Assembly: GCA_965261105.1 (NCBI GenBank)
Contig: CBDHCM010000006.1
Span: 2,108,001 to 2,172,000 of the forward strand
Direction: 5' to 3'
DNA: 64,000 nucleotides
Source: Aldehydirespirator sp965261105
Lineage (GTDB): Bacteria; Actinomycetota; Acidimicrobiia; Acidimicrobiales; Aldehydirespiratoraceae
Shown: one piece after another, positions 46,198-54,722 of the stretch
How the letters are laid out: each line of letters starts with the position of its first letter
Numbering within the stretch: the first letter of the stretch is position 1
Position numbers and translations under genes: made by a program
The notes under the pieces: generated by a model
Told to the model about the DNA's origin: nothing
Databases searched by the model: none
Seen by the model: the letters and a program-made list of their open reading frames with translations, nothing else

Positions 46198-46404
46198 GGC
46201 TCCGTCGCCGGTGAGCCCGTGGCGGACCAGTCAGCAGCCGACGGCGGCCTCGGTGCGGCCGATCCGGCCCCAGCAGTGCACATCGACCGTGCGGCCCTGA
46301 GCGAGAGCAACGTCGATCGCGCCGAGGATGGTCGCCACCGCCTCAGCGCTACGCGGCACAGACATGTCCACGATCGGATCACTCTCACGCCGGATGGATC
46401 GCCC
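46198..46404 (-). pseudogene. Remnant of a tyrosine-phosphatase-like gene
   Basis: A 69-codon open stretch on the minus strand reads VDMSVPRSAEAVATILGAID followed by HCWGRIGRTEAAVGCW, which is the Cys-x5-Arg signature of cysteine phosphatases. It begins right after a stop and ends at the CTAG of IS1182 copy B, so both termini are missing. The general acid and remaining fold are absent. It is a dead fragment. Confidence 0.6.
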
Positions 46405-46419
46405 GATGGCCTGCGCCTG

Positions 46420-46656
46420 TCAAGTCGCCTGCGGAGAAGTCTGATGGTTCGCATCGGGATGCTCCGAGCGCCAGGTGTAGACGGTCTGACGGGTCACGCC
46501 AGCAATTCTTGCAGCCTCCGTGACTGACATTCCCGCAGCCACAGCGGCGACCACCTCTGCGGCGAGCTCTTTCCGAAATTCCCGAGCACGACGCAGATTG
46601 AGTTCATAACGCCTCCTCAGAAGCTCGATGCGCCACGTACTGTCCTGCGATTCCAC
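46420..46656 (-). CDS. Small helix-turn-helix DNA-binding protein
   Basis: This 78-residue protein starts at ATG 46656. A basic N-terminal helix (RRRYELNLRRAREFRKELAA) is followed by a clear HTH: GMSVTEAARIAGVTRQTVYT. It resembles Hin/resolvase-type or IS OrfA-type HTH domains. It may be a stand-alone regulator or a leftover of a larger recombinase; no other part is visible nearby. Confidence 0.6.
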   Translation of the reverse strand: MESQDSTWRIELLRRRYELNLRRAREFRKELAAEVVAAVAAGMSVTEAARIAGVTRQTVYTWRSEHPDANHQTSPQAT

Positions 46657-47140
46657 GCCGGGTGTCTACCAGACTTACACCCACGGCGTAAAGCAACTAG
46701 ACACCGAAGGGTAGTTCCTGACGCTGCACCTTTGCAGGTAGCGCAAAGGCGCCACCTGCGGGTTGCCCGCGACTGCGTCCGACGGGACCACAAGGTGACA
46801 CAGAGAGCACCAGCAGGGATACATATTCTCGACTACCCAAGCGACCGGTTAGCACCAGAAGGGATACTGCCTGCATCTCGAGTGATACCAGCTGAATGTC
46901 GAGGCGGAGAACCCGGGCTGGGCGACGAGTGATGGGGATACAACGCGCCTCCATCGGTCATAACCTGTACATCAAGGAGCATTCCTTCGGGCCTATCGGG
47001 TGATACGACGGGCTACGGATCCTCTCCAACCAGTCCCGCATGCAACAGACGGGATACAGGGGCATACAAGAGACACAAGTCGGGCTACGGCGAAGAGGCC
47101 ACATAGGAGAATGCAAGATATCTAGATATCTAAGCGAGTT
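46657..47140. other. Non-coding stretch with recurring GGGATAC motifs
   Basis: This 484-bp region downstream of the AbiEii gene has no convincing ORF. It contains GGGATAC at 46816, 46861, 46935 and 47051, plus related TGATAC forms near 46884 and 47000. Composition is less GC-rich than the surroundings, and near 47116 there is a small palindrome (GATATCTAGATATC). It may be an eroded gene or a regulatory region. Confidence 0.4.
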
Positions 47141-48088
47141 CTATAGATCGAGGAGCCCGATTTCTGGTTCCTGCTGGGATCGGGTTGTTGATTGGATGTC
47201 GTCGATCTCTTGGGGGATGCGCCAGGCGAGATGTCCGATGTCTGCGGCTAGTTCGTTGAGCGGCGGTTCTAGCGCGGCCCGGCAGAAGTCGTACTGCTGG
47301 GGCAGTTGGTTCAGCCAGCGCTGGATCAACTCGGTCTTGTGGATGTCGGGGACTTGTTGGGGGTATATGAGGTCTTGCAGGTCGAAGATGGAGGCCGGGT
47401 GGGGCTTGAACAGGTCTTCGACGACCGCGGCGGGTTTTCCTTGGGGGTGTCGGGTCCGCGGCTGGGTCATGGATTGGTGCGATTTGAGCACCCACATCCG
47501 CGTGACCAGCTCCGGGGAGCGGATGAGGCGCCGGGCGTGAGCGAGGTCGTGGAGGTCCCGCACCAGCGGGTCGTTCTGCCAGCGGGAGAGTTTCTCGGCA
47601 ACGTTCTCGTCGACGGAGACGACCGGGATTGACGGCAGGGCGATGTCGTAGCGGTCGTGGATGGACACTGGTAGAGGGGCCACGGTTTCGGGGTCCATCC
47701 AGAGCCCTCGGGTGGAGAAGTCCATCTTGGTGGCTACTTCGATGTCGAAGGGTGTGCGGATATGGACGGTGTAGAAGCCGCGGCGCTCGCTGATGGAGAA
47801 CTCGAAACCGGAGAGGCTCTGGCCGTTAATTTCCTCGGCGACAAGAGCGTCGGCGCCGGGCGCGCCGTCGAAATCGAGGTCGGTGGAGAGACGACCGGTG
47901 CCATCGAAGCGATACTTGCGGAAAGCAGTGCCGCCTTTGAAAACGAGATCACACACATCGAACAGTTGGTGCTGCGCCATGAGGGCGAGCAGGTGGTCGA
48001 AGGCCACGTCGGCGGCTAGCGCCTCTCGGGTGTGCTCATTGTTGGCTTTGGGGTAGTAATGCTGGAGGTCCTTTTGGTGAAGGGTCAT
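47141..48088 (-). CDS. abiEii: AbiEii nucleotidyltransferase toxin
   Basis: This 315-residue protein starts at ATG 48088; the frame is open further upstream but the ATGA overlap with abiEi fixes the start. The polymerase-beta-type nucleotidyltransferase motif is LVFKGGTAFRKYRFDGTGRL, then STDLDFDG, matching the GG and DxD metal site of AbiEii toxins. A later motif is VDENVAEKLSRWQND (E-x-x-A-x-K). In the AbiE system the toxin modifies a cellular target to block growth on phage infection and AbiEi represses and neutralises it. The pair here looks complete, unlike most other defence genes in this window. Confidence 0.88.
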   Translation of the reverse strand: MTLHQKDLQHYYPKANNEHTREALAADVAFDHLLALMAQHQLFDVCDLVFKGGTAFRKYRFDGTGRLSTDLDFDGAPGADALVAEEINGQSLSGFEFSISERRGFYTVHIRTPFDIEVATKMDFSTRGLWMDPETVAPLPVSIHDRYDIALPSIPVVSVDENVAEKLSRWQNDPLVRDLHDLAHARRLIRSPELVTRMWVLKSHQSMTQPRTRHPQGKPAAVVEDLFKPHPASIFDLQDLIYPQQVPDIHKTELIQRWLNQLPQQYDFCRAALEPPLNELAADIGHLAWRIPQEIDDIQSTTRSQQEPEIGLLDL

Positions 48089-49032
48089 GCAGGTATCGCA
48101 AGGTTGGCCCGGAGGTATTCGACTTTGGGGAACCACTTGTGCGGGAAGATGTTGTCGATGACCTCGAAACGTGGCTGCCATTGCGCGGGGCGGGTGTGCC
48201 AATCGCGCCGAACGCCCAGCAGGTAGGGGCCTTTGCCAGCCGGGGCGAGCGCCAGCACGGTGTCGGCTATGTCGTCTCGTTCGCCACGGTGCGCTATGTA
48301 GGCGGCTTTGTGCCACACCGCTCGGGAGCGTCCTTCTAGTTCGGTCAGCATCCCCTGCGTGGTGAGCGATTCGCAGCCCTCAGGCAGCCAGTCACTGATG
48401 TATGACCAGGGGAACTGCGACGGCTTGGCTGCCATGAACACCACCAGGGTGTCCGCTGACCAGGCCGGGACGCCGCCGATAAAATCCAGGGGCGCCTGCG
48501 GTTTCCATCGCCTCACGACATAATGGTCCAAGCAGCGCGGCAGTCGGGCCTCGGGCCAAAGGCCGATGGCGGGCTGTGTGGGGATTCGCAGCCAGCCGCG
48601 TCGCTCCGCTATTGACCGCCCGCCGATGCAGGCCGGGGTGTCGGGGGCCACGGCGAGGCGTCCGATCAACTCGTCGAAGCCGGGAGCGCCAGAAAAGAGG
48701 GTGGTCGCGACCCGCCAAACCCCTTGGGCGCGCAGTGGCCGGAGCCAGCCGGCGCGGCGCAGCACTTGAGCCGCACGCTGCGGCGTCAGAGCGGTGTCGT
48801 AGGCAGCGAGGTCAGAGAGGGTGACGATCACCACCTGGCGCTCGTACAAGTCGTTGACCACCGGCCGAAGCGACATTGGCACCGGCGCGCAGTACGGCCA
48901 GTCCGGCAGCCCCGCCCGTTGCCGCGCCGTCTCCCAGCGGTCAGGGAGGGGGTCAGCGCAGAAGCGCATGCTGTCGGCGGAGGGGTAGCAGTGTTCTTCG
49001 CTGGCGACGGTAGTGGGATTGGCAACAGTCAT
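48085..49032 (-). CDS. abiEi: AbiEi-type antitoxin
   Basis: This 315-residue protein starts at ATG 49032 behind GGAGAGGG; another ATG at 49047 is in frame. The N-terminal winged-helix segment (VVIVTLSDLAAYD, then QRAAQVLRRAGWLRPLRAQG) fits an AbiEi DNA-binding domain. The C-terminal domain (FMAAKPSQFPWSYISDWLPE, LEGRSRAVWHKAAYIAHRG) fits AbiEi antitoxin domains. The stop overlaps the abiEii start by 4 bp. AbiEi proteins usually repress their own promoter through repeats; a tandem 12-bp repeat lies 90 bp upstream. Confidence 0.78.
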   Translation of the reverse strand: MTVANPTTVASEEHCYPSADSMRFCADPLPDRWETARQRAGLPDWPYCAPVPMSLRPVVNDLYERQVVIVTLSDLAAYDTALTPQRAAQVLRRAGWLRPLRAQGVWRVATTLFSGAPGFDELIGRLAVAPDTPACIGGRSIAERRGWLRIPTQPAIGLWPEARLPRCLDHYVVRRWKPQAPLDFIGGVPAWSADTLVVFMAAKPSQFPWSYISDWLPEGCESLTTQGMLTELEGRSRAVWHKAAYIAHRGERDDIADTVLALAPAGKGPYLLGVRRDWHTRPAQWQPRFEVIDNIFPHKWFPKVEYLRANLAIPA

Positions 49033-49117
49033 CGGCCCTCTCCGCATTGATGATTCACCCCCACTCTAGAACATCTCAAGGGTTGTGCGGTGATCCGCTG
49101 CCTTCTGTGGGTGGCGT

Positions 49118-49140
49118 TTAGAAGATTCGTTAGAAGATTC
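49118..49140. promoter_or_regulatory. Tandem 12-bp repeat upstream of abiEi
   Basis: TTAGAAGATTCG is followed immediately by TTAGAAGATTC. It lies about 90 bp upstream of the abiEi start, in a 295-bp gap that otherwise shows no gene. It could be the AbiEi operator. A related pair (TTAGAATTTTCG then TTAGAAG) occurs at 54256-54274 near the tRNA. Confidence 0.45.
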
Positions 49141-49373
49141 AGCCGGTGGATGTCATTCGGAGTTCGGCACAGCGGGGCTTCCGGAAGCGTCCCCTTCCTC
49201 GACGGGAGCGCGCCGTGATGGAGGCTCACGCAGTCCTCGAATCGCTCCTGGGAGCATCCCGGCCCCCACTACAACTCGATGATCGGCCGGTCGTATACGG
49301 ATGCCGCTAGCAGATCATGCATGTCATTGAGCATCCCCCCTAATCGTGGAGACATCGTCTATGAGGAGACGCT

Positions 49374-49665
49374 ATGTCACATCCACGACGCGAGTACGAC
49401 CCGGAGTTCAGAGCCGGTGCTGTGCGGATTGTCCGGGAGACGCGGGGGCCGATCGCTGGGATCGGCCGCGAGCTCGGGATCGGTGCGGGGGTTCTGGGGA
49501 ACTGGGTCCGCAGGGACAAGATCGAAAGGGGGCGGGGCCGAGGGTCTCAGCGCCGACGACAGAGCTGAGCTGGTGCGGCTGCGCCGCCGCTGCGCGGAGC
49601 TGGAGGTGGAGCGTGATGTGCTCAAACGATCGGTGGTCCTTCAGGTCTTGGAGGCAACGCGATGA
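49374..49665 (+). pseudogene. IS3-family OrfA, frameshifted (copy 2)
   Basis: The frame begins SHPRREYDPEFRAGAVRIVR and shifts in a G-rich run near 49527-49535. The continuation in the next frame reads GGAEGLSADDRAELVRLRRR and ends at the orfB overlap. A one-base indel explains the break. Confidence 0.8.
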
Positions 49666-50537
49666 GCGTCTCAGCGCACATCGCGGCCCAGAGGACCGAC
49701 CACGGCGTGCCTCACGCGGTCGCCTGGCGGGCGCTCGCAGTTGCCGAGTCGACGTTCTACAAGTGGCGCGGCCGGCCGCCGACGCCCGCTGAGCGGCGCA
49801 GAGCTGACCTTGGCTTCGGGGTCGGAGCCTGCTTCGACGCGTCCGGGGGCGCCTGCGGCTCGCCCAGGGTGCGCGCCGAGCTGCGCCGGTCGGGCCGCGT
49901 GGTGTCCAACAAGACGGTGGAGGCCTCCATGGCCCGCCAGGGCCTGCAAGGACGCTCCCGCCGCCGTCGCAGAGGCCTGACCCGACCCGACAAGGCCGCC
50001 GAGGCGGTGCCGGACCTGCTGCGGCGGGACTTCACCGCCGGCGGCGTCAACGAGAAGCGGGTCGGGGACTTCAAGCAGATCGACACCGGCGAGGGGCCGG
50101 TGTTGCCCGCCGGTGTCGAGGACCTGTTCTCCAGGCGCATGCCGGGCTTCGCGCAGTCCGACCGCCGCCGCAGCGCAGAACTGGCCACAGACGCCATCAA
50201 CATGGCCGCCGCGGTGCGCGGCGGCGGCGTCGCCGGAGTGATCTTCCACACCGACAAGGACTCCCAATACACCTCCGACGCGTTCGCGGCGGCCTGCGCC
50301 AAGCTCAAGATCACCCAATCGACGCGACGCGTCGGCTGCGCGCTCGACAACGCCGCCGCCGAGTCGTTCTTCTCGACGCTCCAGCACGAACTGACATCAC
50401 GCCGCCGCTGGCACACCCGCGACCAGGCCCGCCCAGACATCGCCGCCTGCATCGACACCTGGCACAACAGAAAACGGCTCCACTCCACCAACAACATGAC
50501 CAGCCCAACAGACTACGAACTAGCCAACGCAGCCTAA
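49662..50537 (+). CDS. IS3-family transposase OrfB, degenerate (copy 2)
   Basis: This 291-codon open frame starts at ATG 49662. The three catalytic acids remain (VGDFKQI, FHTDKD, AAAESFF), but conserved neighbours are changed, and the partner OrfA is broken. It is probably inactive, though the frame is open. Confidence 0.75.
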   Translation: MSVSAHIAAQRTDHGVPHAVAWRALAVAESTFYKWRGRPPTPAERRRADLGFGVGACFDASGGACGSPRVRAELRRSGRVVSNKTVEASMARQGLQGRSRRRRRGLTRPDKAAEAVPDLLRRDFTAGGVNEKRVGDFKQIDTGEGPVLPAGVEDLFSRRMPGFAQSDRRRSAELATDAINMAAAVRGGGVAGVIFHTDKDSQYTSDAFAAACAKLKITQSTRRVGCALDNAAAESFFSTLQHELTSRRRWHTRDQARPDIAACIDTWHNRKRLHSTNNMTSPTDYELANAA

Positions 50538-51800
50538 CCAACCCTCCACGATTCGGGGGGAAGCTCAGGGAAGCTCACCCCGCGCCGGCGCGACGCGCCC
50601 CAACACACACCCGCCGCCGCCGAGACCCGCCGCCGCCGCACCACCCCGCCCCCAAAACCCCACACACCCCGCCCACCCCGACAACACACCAACCAGCCCA
50701 CCACAAACACACACAAACACACTCACCCCGCCCACTCAACAATTCTCATGCACGATCAGGGCTAGGAGACTGTTGAGTAATCCGGTTCGGGGTGCTCGCG
50801 TTCGTTGGGCGGGTGTGCGAGAATTGTAGGTATGCAGGGTACTGAGAAGCCGGATCGGGAGTTGTTGGACGTGTTGGGCTTGTGCGGGGGTCTGGTGCGG
50901 GTGGGGTCGGTTTACCGGTTTTTGGCCGAGAACCGTCTGAGGCTGTTTCCTGACGGGTTGTTCGCTGACTTGTTCGGGGGTCGGGGCCGGCCGTCGGTGC
51001 CGGGTTCGGTGGTGGCGACGGTGCTGGTGTTGCAGGCGTTGGAGGGGTGCTCTGACCGTGAGGCTGTTGAGCGGTTGCGGTGTGATCTGCGCTGGAAGGC
51101 CGCTGCGGGCCTGTCGGTGGACGATGCGGGGTTCCATTACAGCGTGTTGTCGCTGTGGCGGCACAGGCTGCGCGTCAGCGGCCGCCCGCAGCGGGTCTTT
51201 GACGCGGTGCGGGATCTGGCGGGGTCCTGCGGGGCGCTGGCGGGGAGCCGGCGGCGGGCGTTGGACTCCACGGTGCTGTATGACGCGGTGGCGACGCAGG
51301 ACACCTACACGATGATCGCCGCGCAGATACGGCGCTGTCGGCGGTTGATCGCTGAGACGGCGGGCCTGGAGTTGATGCTCGACTATGGCCTGGGGGCCAA
51401 GCCGTCATGTGACTGGTCTGACCCCGGGGAGCGGGCCTGGCTCATAGACGAGCTGGTCACAGACGCCTGCGCGGTGCTCGCTGAGACGGCGGGCCTCGAA
51501 CTCACAGACGAACAGGCCGACGCGGCGGCGCTGCTGGCCGCGGTGGCCGGCCAAGACGTCGAGGCCGACCCCGAGGTGCCGGGGCGCCGGCGCATCGCGC
51601 GCCGCACAGCCGCGGGCCGGGTGATCTCCACCGTGGACCCCGAGTCCCGCCACGCACACAAGACCCGCTCTGTGCGCCGCGACGGCTACAAGGCCCACAT
51701 CGTCGCAGAGCCCGACACCGGCATCATCACCGCCGCAGAGCTCACCGCAGCCGACGCCTCCGACGCCAGAGTCGGCGCCCGGCTCCTCAACACCGACCCC

Positions 51801-52193
<393 letters not shown>

Positions 52194-52754
52194 GATGTGG
52201 GCTGGTTGGTGCTGGCGGACTCCGCGTACGCGTCGGGCGAGGCGCTCGAGTCGTTCACAGACGCCGGATGGGACACCGCCATCAAGCCCATCGAGCGCCG
52301 CCCGCCGATAGCGGGGGGCTTCACCCGAGAGGACTTCGGCATCGACACCGACGCGCAGACCGTGACCTGCCCCGCCGGGCACACCAGGCCCGTCACGTCG
52401 GGCGCGGCCCGTTTCGGCAGGCTCTGCGACGGCTGCCCGCTCAGAGCGCGCTGCACCACCTCACAGCGGGGCCGCAGCGTCGCCGTGGACGCCCACGAGG
52501 CCCACCGCCGCGCCAACAAGGCCCGCTGGCGGCAGCCGCTGACCCAGGCCGCCTACCGCCGGCACCGGCCCATGGTCGAACGCTCCATCGCCTGGCTCGT
52601 ACGGGGCAAAGCCAGACGCGTCCCCTACCGCGGCGTCGCCGCCAACCACCTGTGGCTCACCAACAGAGCCGCCGCCGTCAACCTCGTTCGCCTCGCCAAC
52701 CTCGGCGTTGGGTATCCCCCCGAATCGTGGAGACATCGTCTATGAGGAGGCGCT

Positions 52755-53045
52755 ATGTCACACACACGACGCAAGTTCGACTCGGAGTTCAGGGCCGGTG
52801 CTGTGCGGATCGTCCGGGAGACGCGAAGGCCGGTCGTTGAGATCGCCCGTGATCTCGGGATCGGTGCGGGCACCCTCGGGAACTGGGTCCGCAAAGACCG
52901 CATCGAGCGGGGTGAGGCCGAGGGCCTGAGCTCCGACGACAGAGCTGAGCTCGTCAGGCTGCGCAAGCGCTGTGCCGAGTTGGAGATGGAGCGTGATGTG
53001 CTCAAACGATCAGTGGTCCTTTGGGTCAAGGAGGCAACGCGATGA
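52755..53045 (+). CDS. IS3-family transposase OrfA (copy 3)
   Basis: This 96-residue protein is nearly identical to copy 1 OrfA, with the same HTH (LGIGAGTLGNWVRK) and C-terminal zipper (RLRKRCAELEMERDVLK). Its TGA overlaps the ATG of orfB, and AAGGAGG lies 6 bp before that ATG. Confidence 0.9.
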   Translation: MSHTRRKFDSEFRAGAVRIVRETRRPVVEIARDLGIGAGTLGNWVRKDRIERGEAEGLSSDDRAELVRLRKRCAELEMERDVLKRSVVLWVKEATR

Positions 53046-53917
53046 GCGTCTCAGCGCACATCGCGGCCCAAAGGACCGACCACGCTGTGCCTCACGCGGT
53101 GTCGTGCCGGGCCCTGGGGGTGGCGGCGTCGACGTTCTACAAGTGGCGCGACCGGCCCCCGACGCCGGCGAGGCGGCGCAGAGCTGAACTAGACGTCGAG
53201 GTCAAGGCCTGTTTCGACGCGTCAGACGGCACCTACGGCTCGCCCCGGGTTCGCGCCGCGCTGCGCCGGTCGGGCCGCGAGGTGTCCAAGAAGACGGTGG
53301 AGTCCTCCATGGCCCGCCAGGGCCTGCAGGGACGCGCGCCCAAGCGGCGCAGGGGCCTGACCCGACCCGACAAGCGCGCCGAGCCGGTTCCGGACCTGCT
53401 GCGTCGGGACTTCACTGCCGGCGGCGTCGACGAGAAGTGGGTCGGCGACTTCAAACAGGTCGACACCGCCGAGGGGCCGGTGTTCCTCGCCACCGTGGAG
53501 GACCTGTTCTCCCGGCGGATGCTGGGCTTCGCTCAGTCCGACCGCCACCCCACCGCGCAGCTGGCCACAGACGCGATCAACATGGCCGCCGCGGTGCGCG
53601 GCGGCGGCGTCGCCGGAGTGATTTTCCACACCGACAAGGGCTCTCAATATACCTCCGACGCGTTCGCGGCGGCCTGCGCCAAGCTCGGGATCACCCAATC
53701 GATGGGACGCGTCGGCTGCGCGCTGGACAACGCCGCCGCCGAGTCATTCTTCTCGACGCTCCAGCACGAGCTGATATCACGCCGCCGCTGGCGCACCCGC
53801 GACCAGGCCCGCCGAGACATCGCCGTCTGGATCGACACCTGGTACAACAGAAAACGGCTCCACTCCACCAACAACATGACCAGCCCAATAGACTACGAAC
53901 TAGCCAACGCAGCCTAA
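53042..53917 (+). CDS. IS3-family transposase OrfB (copy 3)
   Basis: This 291-residue protein starts at ATG 53042. The catalytic residues are intact (EKWVGDFKQV, FHTDKGSQYTS, AAAESFFSTLQHEL). It differs from copy 1 at scattered positions, so the two copies did not arise by immediate duplication. It appears functional. Confidence 0.9.
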   Translation: MSVSAHIAAQRTDHAVPHAVSCRALGVAASTFYKWRDRPPTPARRRRAELDVEVKACFDASDGTYGSPRVRAALRRSGREVSKKTVESSMARQGLQGRAPKRRRGLTRPDKRAEPVPDLLRRDFTAGGVDEKWVGDFKQVDTAEGPVFLATVEDLFSRRMLGFAQSDRHPTAQLATDAINMAAAVRGGGVAGVIFHTDKGSQYTSDAFAAACAKLGITQSMGRVGCALDNAAAESFFSTLQHELISRRRWRTRDQARRDIAVWIDTWYNRKRLHSTNNMTSPIDYELANAA

Positions 53918-54255
53918 CCAACCCTCCACGATTCGGGGGGAAGCTCAGCGTCGCCCACAACGGCACCGGATTCGCCCTCCCCGCCGCCGGCTGACCCCGA
54001 CCGGCGCCGCGCCCGCGCCCGGCCACACCCGCCCAAGCCGCGACAAGCCGACACCACACCAACACCGGCGCAACCGCCCGAACCACCACCCCCGACCCGA
54101 CAGCCAACAACCCAGTTGCTCAACAGTCTCCTAGTGCCACCAGAACACGACAAACCGGCCCGGGAGTCACGCGCCTCGTCGCTCTCAGACTCGCCGCGGT
54201 GGCCTTCACAGAACCGTTCTGACACGTCGAATAACGAAGCTTCACAGACCGTCCG

Positions 54256-54274
54256 TTAGAATTTTCGTTAGAAG
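54256..54274. repeat. Tandem 12-bp TTAGAA repeat near the tRNA
   Basis: TTAGAATTTTCG is followed by TTAGAAG with the same 12-bp period and TTAGAA core as the pair at 49118-49140. It lies about 70-90 bp from the 3' end of tRNA-Pro, on the island side. It may be a protein-binding or recombination site; function is not known. Confidence 0.4.
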
Positions 54275-54305
54275 TTTGGGCAAAATCAGAGTTATCCACA
54301 GGTAG

Positions 54306-54344
54306 GCCTAGGTCAAACATGCGCTCTGACCTAGGCTTTTGTTT
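54306..54344 (+). terminator. Perfect 9-bp stem-loop followed by T-rich run
   Basis: GCCTAGGTC (54306-54314) pairs with GACCTAGGC (54328-54336) around a 13-nt loop, and TTTTGTTT follows. Read on the plus strand it has the form of an intrinsic terminator for transcripts leaving the island toward the tRNA. A DnaA-box-like TTATCCACA (54292-54300) lies just before it. The stem contains CTAG, the target of the local IS1182 elements, but is uninterrupted. Confidence 0.5.
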
Positions 54345-54345
54345 G

Positions 54346-54420
54346 TCGGGCTGGGGAGATTTGAACTCCCGACCTTCGGTCCCCCAGACCGACGCGCTAA
54401 CCAAGCTGCGCCACAGCCCG
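54346..54420 (-). tRNA. tRNA-Pro (GGG)
   Basis: The minus strand folds as a cloverleaf: acceptor CGGGCTG pairs with CAGCCCG, the anticodon stem TCGGT/ACCGA encloses loop CTGGGGG giving anticodon GGG, and the T arm has GGGAGTTCAAATCTCCC. The discriminator is A and CCA is not encoded. Its 3' end faces the mobile-element-rich region, the usual geometry for island integration. Confidence 0.93.
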
Positions 54421-54439
54421 AATGGGCCGAGGCTAGCGG

Positions 54440-54718
54440 CTAGGCCAGGGCGGCGACACCAGGCAGGGCGAGCAGCAGGGCGACACCCTGCACGGCGCGC
54501 CAGGCCAGGTAGACCGCGGCCGCGCCCAGCAGCAGCCAGAAGTGCCATGGGATCCGCTCGGAGGCCGCTTCGGCCGAAACGTCGGGAACGGCTGAGCCTC
54601 CCTGCGACATCGGCAGCTTCTCGGGGTGCTGGGCCTCGTTGCCGCACCCGGGGCAGGCGCCCTCAGATGTGAGGGTGGCCGGCGTCAGATATCGCTCGCA
54701 CGACCGGCACCATGCCAT
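54440..54718 (-). CDS. Small zinc-ribbon membrane protein
   Basis: This 92-residue protein starts at ATG 54718. Two Cys pairs at the N-terminus (CRSC near residue 4, CPGC near 22) form a zinc ribbon. The C-terminal 35 residues (WHFWLLLGAAAVYLAWRAV and on) form one or two membrane helices. It starts 4 bp after the SpoIIE/PP2C phosphatase stop and is probably co-transcribed with it. The function is unknown. Confidence 0.75.
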   Translation of the reverse strand: MAWCRSCERYLTPATLTSEGACPGCGNEAQHPEKLPMSQGGSAVPDVSAEAASERIPWHFWLLLGAAAVYLAWRAVQGVALLLALPGVAALA

Positions 54719-54722
54719 CAGC

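Larger units (their letters stand above)
49328..50567 (+). mobile_element. IS3-family element, copy 2 (decayed)
   Basis: Its ends TGAGCATCCCCCC and GGGGGGAAGCTCA match the other copies, but no target duplication is found, and GGGAAGCTCA is repeated at the right end. OrfA is frameshifted. OrfB carries many replacements, including EKWVGD to EKRVGD and HTDKG to HTDKD. It is older than copies 1 and 3. Confidence 0.82.
52709..53947 (+). mobile_element. IS3-family element, copy 3
   Basis: This 1239-bp element has ends TGGGTATCCCCCC and GGGGGGAAGCTCA, with a 4-bp duplication GCGT (52705-52708 and 53948-53951). It contains intact orfA and orfB and is inserted in IS1182 copy C. The order of events is therefore IS1182 first, IS3 second. 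Confidence 0.9.

Noticed and set aside
54292..54300. A replication origin marked by the DnaA-box-like TTATCCACA
   Set aside because: Only one box was noticed, and no dnaA, dnaN or plasmid replication gene is near.
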